Assembly: GCA_002746535.1 (NCBI GenBank)
Contig: NVWA01000014.1
Location: 96,156-160,155 of the forward strand
Length of the DNA stretch: 64,000 bases
From: Planctomycetota bacterium
GTDB lineage: Bacteria > Planctomycetota > GCA-2746535
Direction: 5' to 3'
Shown here: positions 7,995-17,330 of the stretch, in pieces
Numbering within the stretch: position 1 is the stretch's first letter
Layout of the letters: the number at the start of each line of letters is the position of its first letter
Program-made: the position numbers and the translations under genes
The notes under the pieces: generated by a model
What the model was told of the DNA's origin: nothing
The model's database searches: none
The model's input: the letters and a program-made list of their open reading frames with translations, nothing else

Positions 7995-8119
7995 ATTTAC
8001 CTAAGCTATTTTATTAAACAAATAGAAAGTAGTATTCTATATTGTTTCAATTGATTTAGAACCACCATTTAGTTTAGATCCAAAAGTAGCAGGAAAAAAG
8101 TATTAAAGTGGTAATTAAC

Positions 8120-8148
8120 AAATTTGTACATTATTTATGCACAAATTT
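8120..8148. repeat. Near-perfect 29-base inverted repeat upstream of the bacterioferritin-like gene
   Basis: AAATTTGTACAT (8120-8131) and ATGCACAAATTT (8137-8148) are inverted around TATTT, with a single A/C opposition. It lies about 125 bases upstream of the bacterioferritin-like start, beyond the glnN terminator. It could be an operator dyad or an RNA hairpin; the symmetry is seen, the role is inferred. Confidence 0.45.
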
Positions 8149-8255
8149 AATTAACTAATTTTGGCCACATTTTATTGATTTGGAAGTGATAGAAGAAATA
8201 CGAATTATTTTAAAATAAAATGGATAAAGAGGTGTAAACGTTATGTGAAAAGATT

Positions 8256-8281
8256 AAGGACATAGCAAAAGCTATGTCCTT
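8256..8281 (-). terminator. Intrinsic terminator of glnN
   Basis: An 11-base perfect stem, AAGGACATAGC and GCTATGTCCTT, with an AAAA loop, ending eight bases past the glnN stop. On the minus strand the stem is followed by a T-rich stretch (AATCTTTT). It is the strongest hairpin seen in the window. Confidence 0.8.
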
Positions 8282-8288
8282 TTATAAA

Positions 8289-10400
8289 TTAATTAATTCT
8301 AAACAATAAATCTGAATAAGAAGGGACAGGCCAAAGTGTTTTTGGTAGTATTGTTTCTAAAGCATCAATATCAATTCTCAAAGCTGCCATAGCAGGGAAA
8401 ACAAGATCTCTTTCCGCTTCAGCAAATGTGTCTGCTGAATCAGTTTCTTGAGCAGTCTTTGCTACTTCTTTAAGTTTTGCTAAATTTGTTACCGCGGAGC
8501 TTAAGCTTTCATTTACTGTAGACAGTAAAGCCTCTTGTACAGAAGAATCTGCACCAGCTGATTTTAAAGAATTAACTGTATCGGCTAACTCTTTAGTGAA
8601 TGTTATTACAGCAGGTATATATTGTGTATTAACCATGTTAATTGAAGTTTGCGCTTCAATATTAATTTCCATTGCGTATTGTTCTAAAAGAACTTCAACT
8701 CTGGATTCATTTTCACTTTTTGATAATACTTCATATTTTTCAAAAAGGGCAATTGATTTTTCTGTAGTGAAAGATTTAACAGCATCAACAGTATTACCTA
8801 TGTTAGGTAAACCTCTTTTGGCAGCTTCTTCGACCCATTCTTCAGAATAGCCATCACCGTTGAATATGATTCTTCCGTGATTGTTCATCGCATCTTGAAC
8901 AATTTGAGTTGATTCAGCTGAGACATCCGAAGCATTTTCTAATCTTGTTGCAATTTCATCAAGTGCTTCAGCAACAATTGTATTCAGGACAGTATTACAT
9001 CTTGCTATAGAGGCACTAGATGGAGCCATTCTAAATTCAAATTTGTTACCTGTAAAAGCAAATGGTGATGTTCTATTCCTATCAGTATTGTCTTTAGGAA
9101 GAGGAGGTAATGAATCAACGCCTAATCTTACAAAGTCTGGATCTGAAGTAGTTGATTTACCACTTTTAGCGATGGATTCCAATATTCTGGTCAATTCGGT
9201 ACCCATAAATATTGAGATAATTGCAGGAGGTGCTTCGTTAGCTCCTAATCGATGGTCATTTCCAGAATTGGCAGCAGAAGCTCTCAAAAGATCGGCATGA
9301 ACATCTACTGATTTAATTAATGCTGATAATACCATTAAAAACTGCTCATTATCATGAGGAGTCTCACCAGGTTCAACTAAATTAATACCTTCATTTGTAG
9401 ATAGAGACCAGTTATTATGTTTACCTGATCCATTTAATCCTGCGAAAGGTTTCTCGTGAAGTAAACAAACTAAGCCATGTCTTAAAGCAACTTTTTGTAG
9501 CATTTCCATGACTAATTGATTTTGATCAACAGCCATATTTGTAGTTGTAAAAATAGGAGCCATTTCAAATTGGGAAGGTGCTACCTCATTATGTCTTGTT
9601 TTCGAGGTGATTCCTAATTTCCAAAGTTCTTCATCAAAATTAGCCATGAATGCTAATACTTTATCTTTAATTGATCCAAAATACTGGTCATCTAGTTCTT
9701 GACCTTTTGGTGAAGGAGCACCAAATAATGTTCTACCTGAAGTGCGTAAGTCTAATCGATTATCATAGTCTTTTCTGTCAATCAAAAAATATTCTTGTTC
9801 AGGACCAACAGTTGAAATTACTCTATTACTTTTTGTGTCACCAAAGACAGCAACTAGCCTAAGAGCTTGTTTAGAAACAGCTTCCATTGAACGTAGAAGT
9901 GGCGTCTTTTTATCAAGTGCTTCACCAGTGTAAGAACAGAAGGCTGTCGGTATGCATAATGTTTTATTATTATTTCCATCATCTTTAATAAATGCAGGTG
10001 ATGTACAATCCCATGCCGTGTAACCTCTTGCTTCAAATGTAGCTCTAAGGCCACCACTTGGAAAAGAAGAAGCATCAGGTTCACCTTGAATTAACTGTGC
10101 ACCAGTAAGCTCCAACATCATGCTTCCATCTCTTGCTTGTGACAAAAAGGCATCATGTTTTTCAGCTGTTTTCCCTGTTAATGGTTGAAAAATATGTGTA
10201 AAGTGTGTTGCGCCTTTAAATACAGCCCAATCTTTCATAGCATTTGCAACTACATCTGCAATGTTTGGGTCTATTTTATGTCCTTGATCGATTGTTTTTT
10301 TTAATGATTTATAAACTCCTTTTGGAAGTCTTTCCTTCATTACAGTATCATTGAAAACGTTTGATCCGAATAATTCTAAAACAGATGGTTCTGATGACAT
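8289..10400 (-). CDS. glnN: Type III glutamine synthetase
   Basis: A 703-residue GSIII, far longer than the ~470-residue GSI. The N-terminal GSIII-specific region contains the family stretch [11 protein letters not shown] and [20 protein letters not shown]; the catalytic core follows ([72 protein letters not shown]); and the C-terminal helical region ends in [11 protein letters not shown]. It makes glutamine from glutamate, ammonia and ATP and acts as a dodecamer in characterised members. The gene is single, with a strong terminator and a sigma-54-type promoter, which suggests nitrogen control. The ATG is preceded by AGGAAAAGC. Confidence 0.97.
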   Translation of the reverse strand: MSSEPSVLELFGSNVFNDTVMKERLPKGVYKSLKKTIDQGHKIDPNIADVVANAMKDWAVFKGATHFTHIFQPLTGKTAEKHDAFLSQARDGSMMLELTGAQLIQGEPDASSFPSGGLRATFEARGYTAWDCTSPAFIKDDGNNNKTLCIPTAFCSYTGEALDKKTPLLRSMEAVSKQALRLVAVFGDTKSNRVISTVGPEQEYFLIDRKDYDNRLDLRTSGRTLFGAPSPKGQELDDQYFGSIKDKVLAFMANFDEELWKLGITSKTRHNEVAPSQFEMAPIFTTTNMAVDQNQLVMEMLQKVALRHGLVCLLHEKPFAGLNGSGKHNNWSLSTNEGINLVEPGETPHDNEQFLMVLSALIKSVDVHADLLRASAANSGNDHRLGANEAPPAIISIFMGTELTRILESIAKSGKSTTSDPDFVRLGVDSLPPLPKDNTDRNRTSPFAFTGNKFEFRMAPSSASIARCNTVLNTIVAEALDEIATRLENASDVSAESTQIVQDAMNNHGRIIFNGDGYSEEWVEEAAKRGLPNIGNTVDAVKSFTTEKSIALFEKYEVLSKSENESRVEVLLEQYAMEINIEAQTSINMVNTQYIPAVITFTKELADTVNSLKSAGADSSVQEALLSTVNESLSSAVTNLAKLKEVAKTAQETDSADTFAEAERDLVFPAMAALRIDIDALETILPKTLWPVPSYSDLLFRIN

Positions 10401-10463
10401 TTGCTTTTCCTTTGCTTAAATAGCTATATGTTAATAAAAAAAATTAGGTTACTATAATGAGAA

Positions 10464-10479
10464 AGCAATGTGAATGCCA
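10464..10479 (-). promoter_or_regulatory. Sigma-54-type (-24/-12) promoter of glnN
   Basis: The minus strand reads TGGCATTCACATTGCT. The invariant GG and GC are separated by exactly ten bases and the flanks match TGGCAC-N5-TTGCW except for one base in the -24 box. Initiation would fall near 10453, about 50 bases before the glnN ATG. Sigma-54 control of glutamine synthetase genes is well established in other bacteria; here it is inferred from the motif. Confidence 0.65.
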
Positions 10480-10556
10480 TACAAAATTAATTAATTTAAA
10501 GCTCTATTTTTTAATGAGATATGTCATTATTCAAGCATATGCGTAGCTAAAATTAT

Positions 10557-10572
10557 ATTACAAAAGTGTAAT
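10557..10572. promoter_or_regulatory. Perfect dyad ATTACA-N4-TGTAAT
   Basis: A 16-base symmetric element (ATTACA, AAAG, TGTAAT) about 85 bases upstream of the glnN -24 box. A related TTAC...GTAA element follows about 40 bases later. The distance suits an enhancer-type activator site for the sigma-54 promoter, but the sequence is not a recognised NtrC site. Confidence 0.3.
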
Positions 10573-10767
10573 TTAGTCTTGATATTACATACTACCTTTA
10601 CAAAAACGTAATGCGTTCCCTCGGATTCGGAATTTTTAAAAAATTTATTATTTAGTAAATGAAAACAAAACACTTTCAGATGGAATATTATTCTTCTTAG
10701 AAATTCGTACGTCGCAATAGTAGGAATTTTAGTTCGCTGAAATATCATGTATTAATACAAAGCCAAA

Positions 10768-12969
10768 ATGGTATGTTCTTTTATTTATCGTCAAAGAGAA
10801 GATCTGGTGTCCGTACATTTATCTAGAAAAGTTCAACGTTCTATTCAGCCGGCAATAAGAACGCAAATATTTTTTACCGCTATTGGCTACGTACTTATTC
10901 TAGATCAAGTTGTCATGATGTTAGCTTTAGATTATGGCGCTTCTGACTTACAAATGAGTTTTTTATATTCAGCAGTGCATGTCTCTAGTATTGCAAGTCT
11001 TTTGCTTCCTTATGTTTTTAAAAATATCGACATGAAAAATATTTATGGTTGGGCATGGCTGGCACGATCATTTACAGCACTATTTTATATTACTTTATTA
11101 TTTATCGGAAATGCTCATGTTGAAGTAAAAATATTTTTAGTAATTGTAATCCACTTTCACATTTGCTGTTTTAGATCCTTTGGTGCTAGATTATATGTAC
11201 CTAGCTTAAAAGTTTGGTGTGTAAAATCTGAGCTTACGGGCAATCTGGCAAGTATAATGCAAAGTACTTATATAGGGCAAATTGTGGGAAGAATCATTGC
11301 TTTTGTTTTATTAAGCATTGCATTTTTTGGGGAAGATTTACAAGAGTTCTTGTTAATATTTCTAATTTTTATTGGATCAGTTGCAAATGCGTATGCTGGA
11401 AAAATAATTTTAAAATTGCCTAAAGTAGGTACAGTTGTTCAAAAAGACAGCCTTGGTTTAAAGGAAACATTTTTTAATGTTATCAAAGATCCGCTTAGGT
11501 CGAAGGTTGGTTTGATTTATATGTTTTTGGTGATTCAGGTAATTTTTATAGCTTATCTGTTGAGTTATTTTAAATTAGTTGTTGGATTAGAAAACCGTGA
11601 GTTATTTTTAATAATGCTCGTTGGATTATTATTTGCCACTGCAGTTTCAAAATTATTATCAATCATCAGTAACCAAATTCCTTCTAGAGTCCTGATGACT
11701 TTTTCTTCTGGGGCATTAATTTTATTTTTATTGTTATGGTCACTTTTCCCTTTACTAGGTGAGCAACCTACTTTCTTGTATTGTTTACTTTTAAATACAG
11801 GTATTTTTGTTTTTGCTGGAATGTCTAATACTGTTTTAGGTCAAATTATTGCTCGATCATTGCCTGATGAGAATGCAGTCCAAGTCAATATGATATACAT
11901 GATTTTTGGTCTGTTTGGCGCCATATTTGGTACTGGTTTAATTAATTTTTTAGAGCCCATAGCTAAATCGGAAGTGTTTAGTCAACTGCATGAATATTCT
12001 GTTTTAGGTTTTGCAAGTGCGATTGCGGGAGTCTTAATAACAATTGTAATGTGGATGATGCCTAAATTAAAAAACCGAGGGTTGAAAAAAGAATTCTCTT
12101 TAATATTACCAAGTAATATTATTGATATGATCAGGATGAACAAAGCTTATAGTACAAAAGATTTAGCAAACAATCGTTGGGTCATTGAAGGTGTCATGTT
12201 AAAAGAGACTCCTGTTAGTTTAGATCTTGTTATCAATACCTTGAAGTCATCTAATATTACAATGAAATATTCTGCTTATAGATCGTTGAATGCAAACCCA
12301 AAAATGGAAGCGTATTCATATGTCATTGAGGAAGTGCAAAATATATATTCACCGTTGCGATCTGAAGCAATTACAAGTTTAGGCTTTTTGAATAATAAAG
12401 ATGCGATACCTATCTTGAAGAAAATATCAAAAGAATCAGATGAGATGATGATAAGTGCATCCATAAAATCTTTATTAAGGTTGGGAGTAATATTTAATTC
12501 GGGCGAAGTGATTGAGAATTATATTAAAATTGAAAATAGAATGGCAAAGTTACATATATTAGTGGGGTTGTATTCAGCAAAAATGTCATTAGATATTTTC
12601 AATATTTTAAAATTTGAACTGAAAAACAGATCCGATGATTCATGGTTGATTCTTGTCTTTCAATATTATTTTGCCATCTTTGATAAGCGAGAAACAATTG
12701 AAGAAATCTATGATGAAGAGCGAAAAAAATATGGAGAAGGCATTAATTATATATGTGATGAAATTGAATCGGACTTACTATTTTCACTTAAAAAAGGTGA
12801 AATTTTATCTCATTTGAAGAATAGTGAATTCAATGAATTGCAGCTTAAATTATCCCAAAACATCCCTGCAGGCCATTCTGTAAAAATACTTATTGATGAA
12901 GTTGATGCGATTTATAATTTGACTAGTGCGATAGGTATTATTTTTATGTGTATTGTTGATAAAGAATAA
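10768..12969 (+). CDS. MFS transporter fused to C-terminal HEAT-like repeats
   Basis: A 733-residue inner-membrane protein. Residues ~30-430 contain about twelve hydrophobic segments arranged like a major facilitator transporter. The ~300-residue C-terminus is soluble and contains repeated helical pairs (for example SAYRSLNANP, LRSEAITSLGFLNNKDAIPILK, ISASIKSLLRLG) that look like HEAT/armadillo repeats. MFS-HEAT fusions are known in several phyla, but their substrates are not established. The gene is divergent from glnN, with which it shares a 367-base intergenic region. The first residues before SRKVQRSIQ are unremarkable, so the true start could be slightly downstream. Confidence 0.75.
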   Translation: MVCSFIYRQREDLVSVHLSRKVQRSIQPAIRTQIFFTAIGYVLILDQVVMMLALDYGASDLQMSFLYSAVHVSSIASLLLPYVFKNIDMKNIYGWAWLARSFTALFYITLLFIGNAHVEVKIFLVIVIHFHICCFRSFGARLYVPSLKVWCVKSELTGNLASIMQSTYIGQIVGRIIAFVLLSIAFFGEDLQEFLLIFLIFIGSVANAYAGKIILKLPKVGTVVQKDSLGLKETFFNVIKDPLRSKVGLIYMFLVIQVIFIAYLLSYFKLVVGLENRELFLIMLVGLLFATAVSKLLSIISNQIPSRVLMTFSSGALILFLLLWSLFPLLGEQPTFLYCLLLNTGIFVFAGMSNTVLGQIIARSLPDENAVQVNMIYMIFGLFGAIFGTGLINFLEPIAKSEVFSQLHEYSVLGFASAIAGVLITIVMWMMPKLKNRGLKKEFSLILPSNIIDMIRMNKAYSTKDLANNRWVIEGVMLKETPVSLDLVINTLKSSNITMKYSAYRSLNANPKMEAYSYVIEEVQNIYSPLRSEAITSLGFLNNKDAIPILKKISKESDEMMISASIKSLLRLGVIFNSGEVIENYIKIENRMAKLHILVGLYSAKMSLDIFNILKFELKNRSDDSWLILVFQYYFAIFDKRETIEEIYDEERKKYGEGINYICDEIESDLLFSLKKGEILSHLKNSEFNELQLKLSQNIPAGHSVKILIDEVDAIYNLTSAIGIIFMCIVDKE

Positions 12970-13033
12970 ATGAAGCCTTCTTTTTCTTATTATGAATATT
13001 TACTTTTTATCAAGCATAGATAATTATAGTATT

Positions 13034-13540
13034 TTATCCGATTAATTTTTTAAATGAACTCAATGTTTCTTTAGCTGAATCTAGATTAAATTCTTTTCCA
13101 AAATTTGTAAGAATTGGTCTGGGGTGAACAAAAGTACCAAGGTGTTCAAGTTGTTCACGCATGTGACGACAAACTTTTAATCCACCACCACCACTATGGG
13201 TTGCGACAACAGCCATTTTATTATTAAATGCCTGTCTCCAGTCTTCACCAGCTCTAGAAACCCAAGCGACCATATTATTTAGGACCGGTGGGATTGATCC
13301 ATTATATTCCGGAGCAACAAAAATCATCAGGTCATTTTTAATTAAGGTTTCTGTAATTTGAATTGCTTTTTCTGGTATTCCACCTTTTTCTTGAGTCGGG
13401 GTATAAAGAGGTAGGTCTTGATCTTCTAAATTAATAAAATCAATCTCATATTGTAATTCCTCACAGACGCTTTTTATCAATTCTGCTAATTTTAAATTAT
13501 TTCCATTTGTTGTCGCGATGATTGTAACTTGCAGTGACAT
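13034..13540 (-). CDS. NADPH-dependent FMN reductase family protein
   Basis: A 168-residue flavodoxin-like protein. The N-terminal phosphate loop TTNGNNLKLAE and the motif PEYNGSIPPVLNNMVAWVSR are diagnostic of the NADPH-dependent FMN reductase / chromate-azo-quinone reductase family. These are soluble FMN-binding enzymes that pass electrons from NAD(P)H to flavins, quinones or metal ions. It converges on the MFS gene and is separated by a 686-base gene-free region from the polysaccharide locus, so it appears to be a single-gene unit. The physiological electron acceptor is unknown. Confidence 0.85.
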   Translation of the reverse strand: MSLQVTIIATTNGNNLKLAELIKSVCEELQYEIDFINLEDQDLPLYTPTQEKGGIPEKAIQITETLIKNDLMIFVAPEYNGSIPPVLNNMVAWVSRAGEDWRQAFNNKMAVVATHSGGGGLKVCRHMREQLEHLGTFVHPRPILTNFGKEFNLDSAKETLSSFKKLIG

Positions 13541-14226
13541 AAATATTCCCGATTAAGTTATAACAGTTCCATTGTTTATTTTGTGTTTTGAAATTATACA
13601 AATTTTAATTCAATAGAGTAGGCGATAGTAAATTAGAATCAACTTTTAGATTTTGATTAAACTTCATGATGTGATCAAAATGAAATGCCCAAATAAATAT
13701 AATTATCTTGTGGCGATATTCCTAAAATCGTATGGATTTTAGTCCATATGGTTGATAATAACAAATTAACTACTATTCATATCGTCACTTAGACATATCT
13801 GAATTCATTGCCTGAATAACATTATCAATACTCCTATTAAGTATGAAAAATACGGTGTACTCAAAAATTATGATCTCGATATTTAATTGATTATAAAAAT
13901 TAGAAATTGACTTAATAAAAGAAACAAAAAGTGGATTTTAGTGTACTCTATTTTACTGCTAATTAATTTGTAAGTTATTGTTCTGTAGTGACTTATATAT
14001 AGAAATCAATTAATCTGGCAAAGTTAAAGCAATTACCATATTATTTATTAAATAAGATGTATGTTAATTGTATTTTTAGTCTTTTTTCAATAATACTCTC
14101 CATTTTTAAACAGTAAATCCCTCTTAATTTGACAACGCCCACACGGACGGAGTCCCTAAAAATTTATAGTTTATTGCAGATTCATTAAGTAGAAATGTTA
14201 AACCATAATACGTTACGAGCATACAA
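13541..14226. other. 686-base gene-free region ahead of the polysaccharide locus
   Basis: No plausible coding frame is visible. The stretch is AT-rich, contains a pair of overlapping inverted repeats (13722-13748), a spaced direct repeat of GTGTACTC (13855 and 13941) and one GC-richer patch (14137-14156) with the small hairpin GGAC-GGA-GTCC. The promoter of the 41-gene locus should lie here; TTCATT (14181-14186), 17 bases, then CATAAT (14204-14209) is the best match but is weak and very close to the wecB start. No JUMPstart or ops element was found. Confidence 0.5.
13722..13748. repeat. Two overlapping, mutually exclusive inverted repeats
   Basis: CTAAAATC (13722-13729) pairs with GATTTTAG (13735-13742), while TATGGA (13731-13736) pairs with TCCATA (13743-13748). 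The two stems share bases, so only one can form at a time. They lie about 480 bases upstream of the first polysaccharide gene. Seen directly; a regulatory switch role is speculative. Confidence 0.4.
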
Positions 14227-15339
14227 ATGAAAAAAGTAATTATCATTTTTGGAACACGGCCAGAAGCTATAAAAATGGCCCCGGTTGTAAAAGCTCTAAA
14301 GGGTTCATCTAAAATTGATGTTAAAGTCTTAGTTACAGCTCAACATCGAGAAATGTTAGATCAGGTCTTAAACTTTTTTGACATTGATACCAATTATGAT
14401 TTAGACTTAATGAAAAAAGGACAAACACTATCAGATATTACTTCCAAGGTATTGAATGGGGTGGAAATAATACTCAAAAATGAGCAACCAGATTTGGTGC
14501 TTGTACACGGAGATACAACAACTTCTATGGCAGCAAGTTTAGCATCTTATTATCAGAAAATTCCTGTTGGTCACGTGGAAGCTGGCTTAAGAACGGGAAA
14601 TATATACTCTCCTTTTCCAGAGGAAATGAATCGTAAAATAACTGGAACAATTGCATCAATTCATTTTGCGCCGACGGAGAAGGCTAAAGATAATTTAATT
14701 AATGAAGGTGTTCCTGAAACCAAAATAGTTGTTACAGGTAATACGGTTATTGATGCATTGAAAGATGGGTTAGAAATAATAAAAACTTCAAATAAAAGTT
14801 TTTCAATCGATAATTTGCTTAATAAAATTAATGATCATAAAATTATTCTTGTAACTGGACACCGACGTGAAAATTTTGGTCAGGGATTTTTAAATATATG
14901 TGATGCGTTGATCGAAATAACAAAAAAGTGTGAAAATGTTGAAATCATTTATCCAGTTCATTTGAATCCTAATGTGCAAGAACCAGTTTATAAATTACTT
15001 TCAAAAAATGATAGGATACATTTAATTGATCCCTTAGATTATGAAGAGTTTATCTATTTAATGAATCATTCTTTTATCATTTTAACTGACTCGGGTGGTA
15101 TTCAAGAAGAAGCTCCCAGTCTTGGTAAGCCTGTACTTGTTATGCGAGAAGTCACGGAACGCCCAGAAGCTGTAGAATCTGGAACAGTGAAACTTGTTGG
15201 TACAAATAAAGATAATATTATTAGTGAGTGTCTTCTCCTTTTAGAAGACAAGCAATATTATGCTAATATGTCAAAGGCTCATAATCCATATGGTGATGGC
15301 TTTGCATCGGAAAAGATATTAAATCATATCTTAGAATAA
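14227..15339 (+). CDS. wecB: UDP-N-acetylglucosamine 2-epimerase (non-hydrolysing)
   Basis: A 370-residue enzyme with family landmarks: FGTRPEAIKMAPVVKAL at the N-terminus, HGDTTTSMAASLA, GHVEAGLRT, PFPEEMNR, TGHRRENFG, and the UDP-binding DSGGIQEEAPSLGKPVLVMR. It interconverts UDP-GlcNAc and UDP-ManNAc in the cytoplasm. Length is as expected. It is the first gene of the + strand glycan locus and is followed 16 bases later by the UDP-glucuronate decarboxylase gene. A UDP-ManNAc dehydrogenase is not seen in the window, so the product may be used directly or oxidised by an enzyme encoded elsewhere. The start ATG is well placed, but a ribosome site is not obvious. Confidence 0.95.
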   Translation: MKKVIIIFGTRPEAIKMAPVVKALKGSSKIDVKVLVTAQHREMLDQVLNFFDIDTNYDLDLMKKGQTLSDITSKVLNGVEIILKNEQPDLVLVHGDTTTSMAASLASYYQKIPVGHVEAGLRTGNIYSPFPEEMNRKITGTIASIHFAPTEKAKDNLINEGVPETKIVVTGNTVIDALKDGLEIIKTSNKSFSIDNLLNKINDHKIILVTGHRRENFGQGFLNICDALIEITKKCENVEIIYPVHLNPNVQEPVYKLLSKNDRIHLIDPLDYEEFIYLMNHSFIILTDSGGIQEEAPSLGKPVLVMREVTERPEAVESGTVKLVGTNKDNIISECLLLLEDKQYYANMSKAHNPYGDGFASEKILNHILE

Positions 15340-15355
15340 CCGAATAACTTAAATT

Positions 15356-16294
15356 ATGAAAAAACGAATTTTAATAACAGGTGGCGCTGGTTTTATTGGT
15401 AGTCATCTATGTGAATCATTATTGAATCAAGGAAATGATATTGTTTGTGTCGATAATTTCCTAACTGGTCGTAAAGAAAATATTGCCCATTTAATAGGGA
15501 ATCCATATTTTGAGTTAATAACTCATGATATTAATATTCCTCTATATATAGAAGTTGATGAGATCTATAATTTTGCTTGTCCTGCTTCTCCTGTTTCATA
15601 TCAGGAAGACCCTATACAAACGACGAAAACCTCAGTATTAGGTGCAATAAACATGCTTGGTTTGGCAAAAAAAACAAAAGCAAAAATTTTGCAAGCTTCT
15701 ACATCAGAAGTATATGGTAACCCGGAGGTTCACCCCCAAACAGAAGAGTATTTGGGAGCGGTTGATGTGACAGGTCCAAGAGCTTGTTATGATGAAGGAA
15801 AACGATGTGCCGAAACGTTATTTTTTGACTATTATCGGCAACATAGCGTAGAAATAAAAGTCATTCGTATCTTTAATACATATGGTCCAAAAATGCATCC
15901 AAATGATGGTAGGGTGGTCAGTAACTTTATTTATCAAACAATTAAAAATGAAGATATTACAGTATATGGGGATGGAAGTCAAACTAGAAGCTTTTGTTAT
16001 ATTGATAATATGATTGATGGAATCATTAGGATGATGGAAACAAATAAAAATGTCATAGGGCCAATCAATCTTGGAAATCCAGAAGAAATCACAATTAAAG
16101 AATTAGCTGAAAAGATACTTCGACTGTCAAAGTCTAAAAATAAAATTGTGTATAAATCTTTACCCTCTGATGATCCAGCGCAACGTAAACCAGATATAAC
16201 TAAGGCAAATAAACAATTAAATTGGTACCCAGATATTTCATTAGAAAAAGGACTGAAAATTTCTATTGATTACTTTTTAAATTCTAAATTTTAA
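15356..16294 (+). CDS. uxs: UDP-glucuronate decarboxylase (UDP-xylose synthase)
   Basis: A 312-residue extended SDR. The N-terminal [10 protein letters not shown] binds NAD+; the core carries [35 protein letters not shown] with the catalytic Tyr-x-x-x-Lys, and [19 protein letters not shown]. The CPASP and RACYDEGKR strings distinguish UDP-xylose synthases from plain epimerases. It converts UDP-glucuronate to UDP-xylose via a 4-keto intermediate. The UDP-glucose dehydrogenase needed to supply substrate is not in the window. The product is probably a pentose donor for one of the many glycosyltransferases downstream. Confidence 0.9.
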   Translation: MKKRILITGGAGFIGSHLCESLLNQGNDIVCVDNFLTGRKENIAHLIGNPYFELITHDINIPLYIEVDEIYNFACPASPVSYQEDPIQTTKTSVLGAINMLGLAKKTKAKILQASTSEVYGNPEVHPQTEEYLGAVDVTGPRACYDEGKRCAETLFFDYYRQHSVEIKVIRIFNTYGPKMHPNDGRVVSNFIYQTIKNEDITVYGDGSQTRSFCYIDNMIDGIIRMMETNKNVIGPINLGNPEEITIKELAEKILRLSKSKNKIVYKSLPSDDPAQRKPDITKANKQLNWYPDISLEKGLKISIDYFLNSKF

Positions 16295-16406
16295 TCATCG
16301 AAATAAATGTTGAAATCTTTCATCTTGGTATTCTTATCATCGAAAAGTGTAAATTACAAATTCGAAAATTTCAAAGCCTGTAAATCTATGAAGATTAAAA
16401 TAAATT

Positions 16407-17327
16407 ATGGAAAATAATTCAATGACTACCCAAGAAAATATAAGTGACGATATAGATATTGTAGAAATTTTTAAAATTTTATGGACTGGAAAGTATTATA
16501 TCCTAATTATTACAATTATTTTCGGTATTTGCTCTATTATCTATGCAAAATCATTACCTAATATTTATAAATCAGAAGTATTGCTAGCACCTGTTGCCGA
16601 AGATAATAATAGTATGGGTGGTCTTTCTCAACTTGGTGGCTTAGCATCGTTGGCAGGAATTAATGTTGGTGGAGGAGGTAGTAATGTTAGTAAGACATCT
16701 TTAGCAATAGAAATTTTAAAATCGAGAGAGTTTATTTCTAAGTTTATAGAGGATCATAATTTATTGCCAGTTTTATTTGCTGTAAAATCATGGCATTTAA
16801 ATGAGCCCATATATGATAAAAATATTTTTGATATTAAAAATAATAGTTGGGTTAAAAATACAAATTTACCTTCTATTCTAAGTGCATGTGGAAGGATTCA
16901 ATCAGTTTTATCAGTACAAATTAACAATAAAACTAGAATGATAAAAGTTTCAATTGAACATAAATCACCTGAAATTGCTAGACAATGGGTAACTTGGTTA
17001 ATTGAAGATATTAATCTAATGATGAAAAATAGGGATATGAAAGAAGCTCAAGATAGTATTTCATACTTAGACGATCAGTTAAAAAAAACAGAGTTACTTG
17101 ATATTCGATATTCACTTAACAAATTAATTGAAGAGCAAATAAAAATGATGATGCTGGTAAAAATTCGTAGAGAATATATATTTAAAACAATAGATTCAGC
17201 TGTTGCGCCTGAACTCAGAAGTAAACCAAATAGATCGAATATCGTTTTTGCGGGTGTTTTAATGGGTGTAATGTTAAGCTTTGCACTTGTGTTTTTTAAT
17301 TATTTTTATCTAAATAAAAGAAAGTAA
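16407..17327 (+). CDS. wzz: Wzz-type polysaccharide chain-length determinant
   Basis: A 306-residue polysaccharide co-polymerase. It has an N-terminal cytosolic start (DDIDIVEIFKILW), a first membrane helix (about residues 32-49), a periplasmic part with a Gly-rich segment (SQLGGLASLAGINVGGGG) and coiled-coil helices, and a C-terminal proline-containing motif (PELRSKPNRSN) leading into the second membrane helix. There is no cytoplasmic tyrosine-kinase domain, so it is Wzz-like rather than Wzc-like, which suits O-antigen modality control. It pairs functionally with the Wzy-like protein at 37939. It is separated from rfbF by three bases. Confidence 0.9.
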   Translation: MENNSMTTQENISDDIDIVEIFKILWTGKYYILIITIIFGICSIIYAKSLPNIYKSEVLLAPVAEDNNSMGGLSQLGGLASLAGINVGGGGSNVSKTSLAIEILKSREFISKFIEDHNLLPVLFAVKSWHLNEPIYDKNIFDIKNNSWVKNTNLPSILSACGRIQSVLSVQINNKTRMIKVSIEHKSPEIARQWVTWLIEDINLMMKNRDMKEAQDSISYLDDQLKKTELLDIRYSLNKLIEEQIKMMMLVKIRREYIFKTIDSAVAPELRSKPNRSNIVFAGVLMGVMLSFALVFFNYFYLNKRK

Positions 17328-17330
17328 TCA

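Larger units (their letters stand above)
10401..10767. other. Divergent intergenic region between glnN and the MFS gene
   Basis: 367 bases without a credible gene. It holds the sigma-54-type promoter for glnN on the minus strand, and two small dyads built on TTAC/GTAA (10557-10572 and near 10597-10612) that could be binding sites for an activator of glnN or a regulator of the MFS gene. No clear sigma-70 promoter for the MFS gene was identified. Confidence 0.5.

Noticed and set aside
14129..14170. TTGACA at 14129 as the promoter of the glycan locus
   Set aside because: No acceptable -10 element lies 15-19 bases downstream; the nearest TATAGT is 30 bases away.
13541..14226. JUMPstart/ops element ahead of the glycan locus
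   Set aside because: No GGCGGTAG-type ops sequence was found in this stretch.
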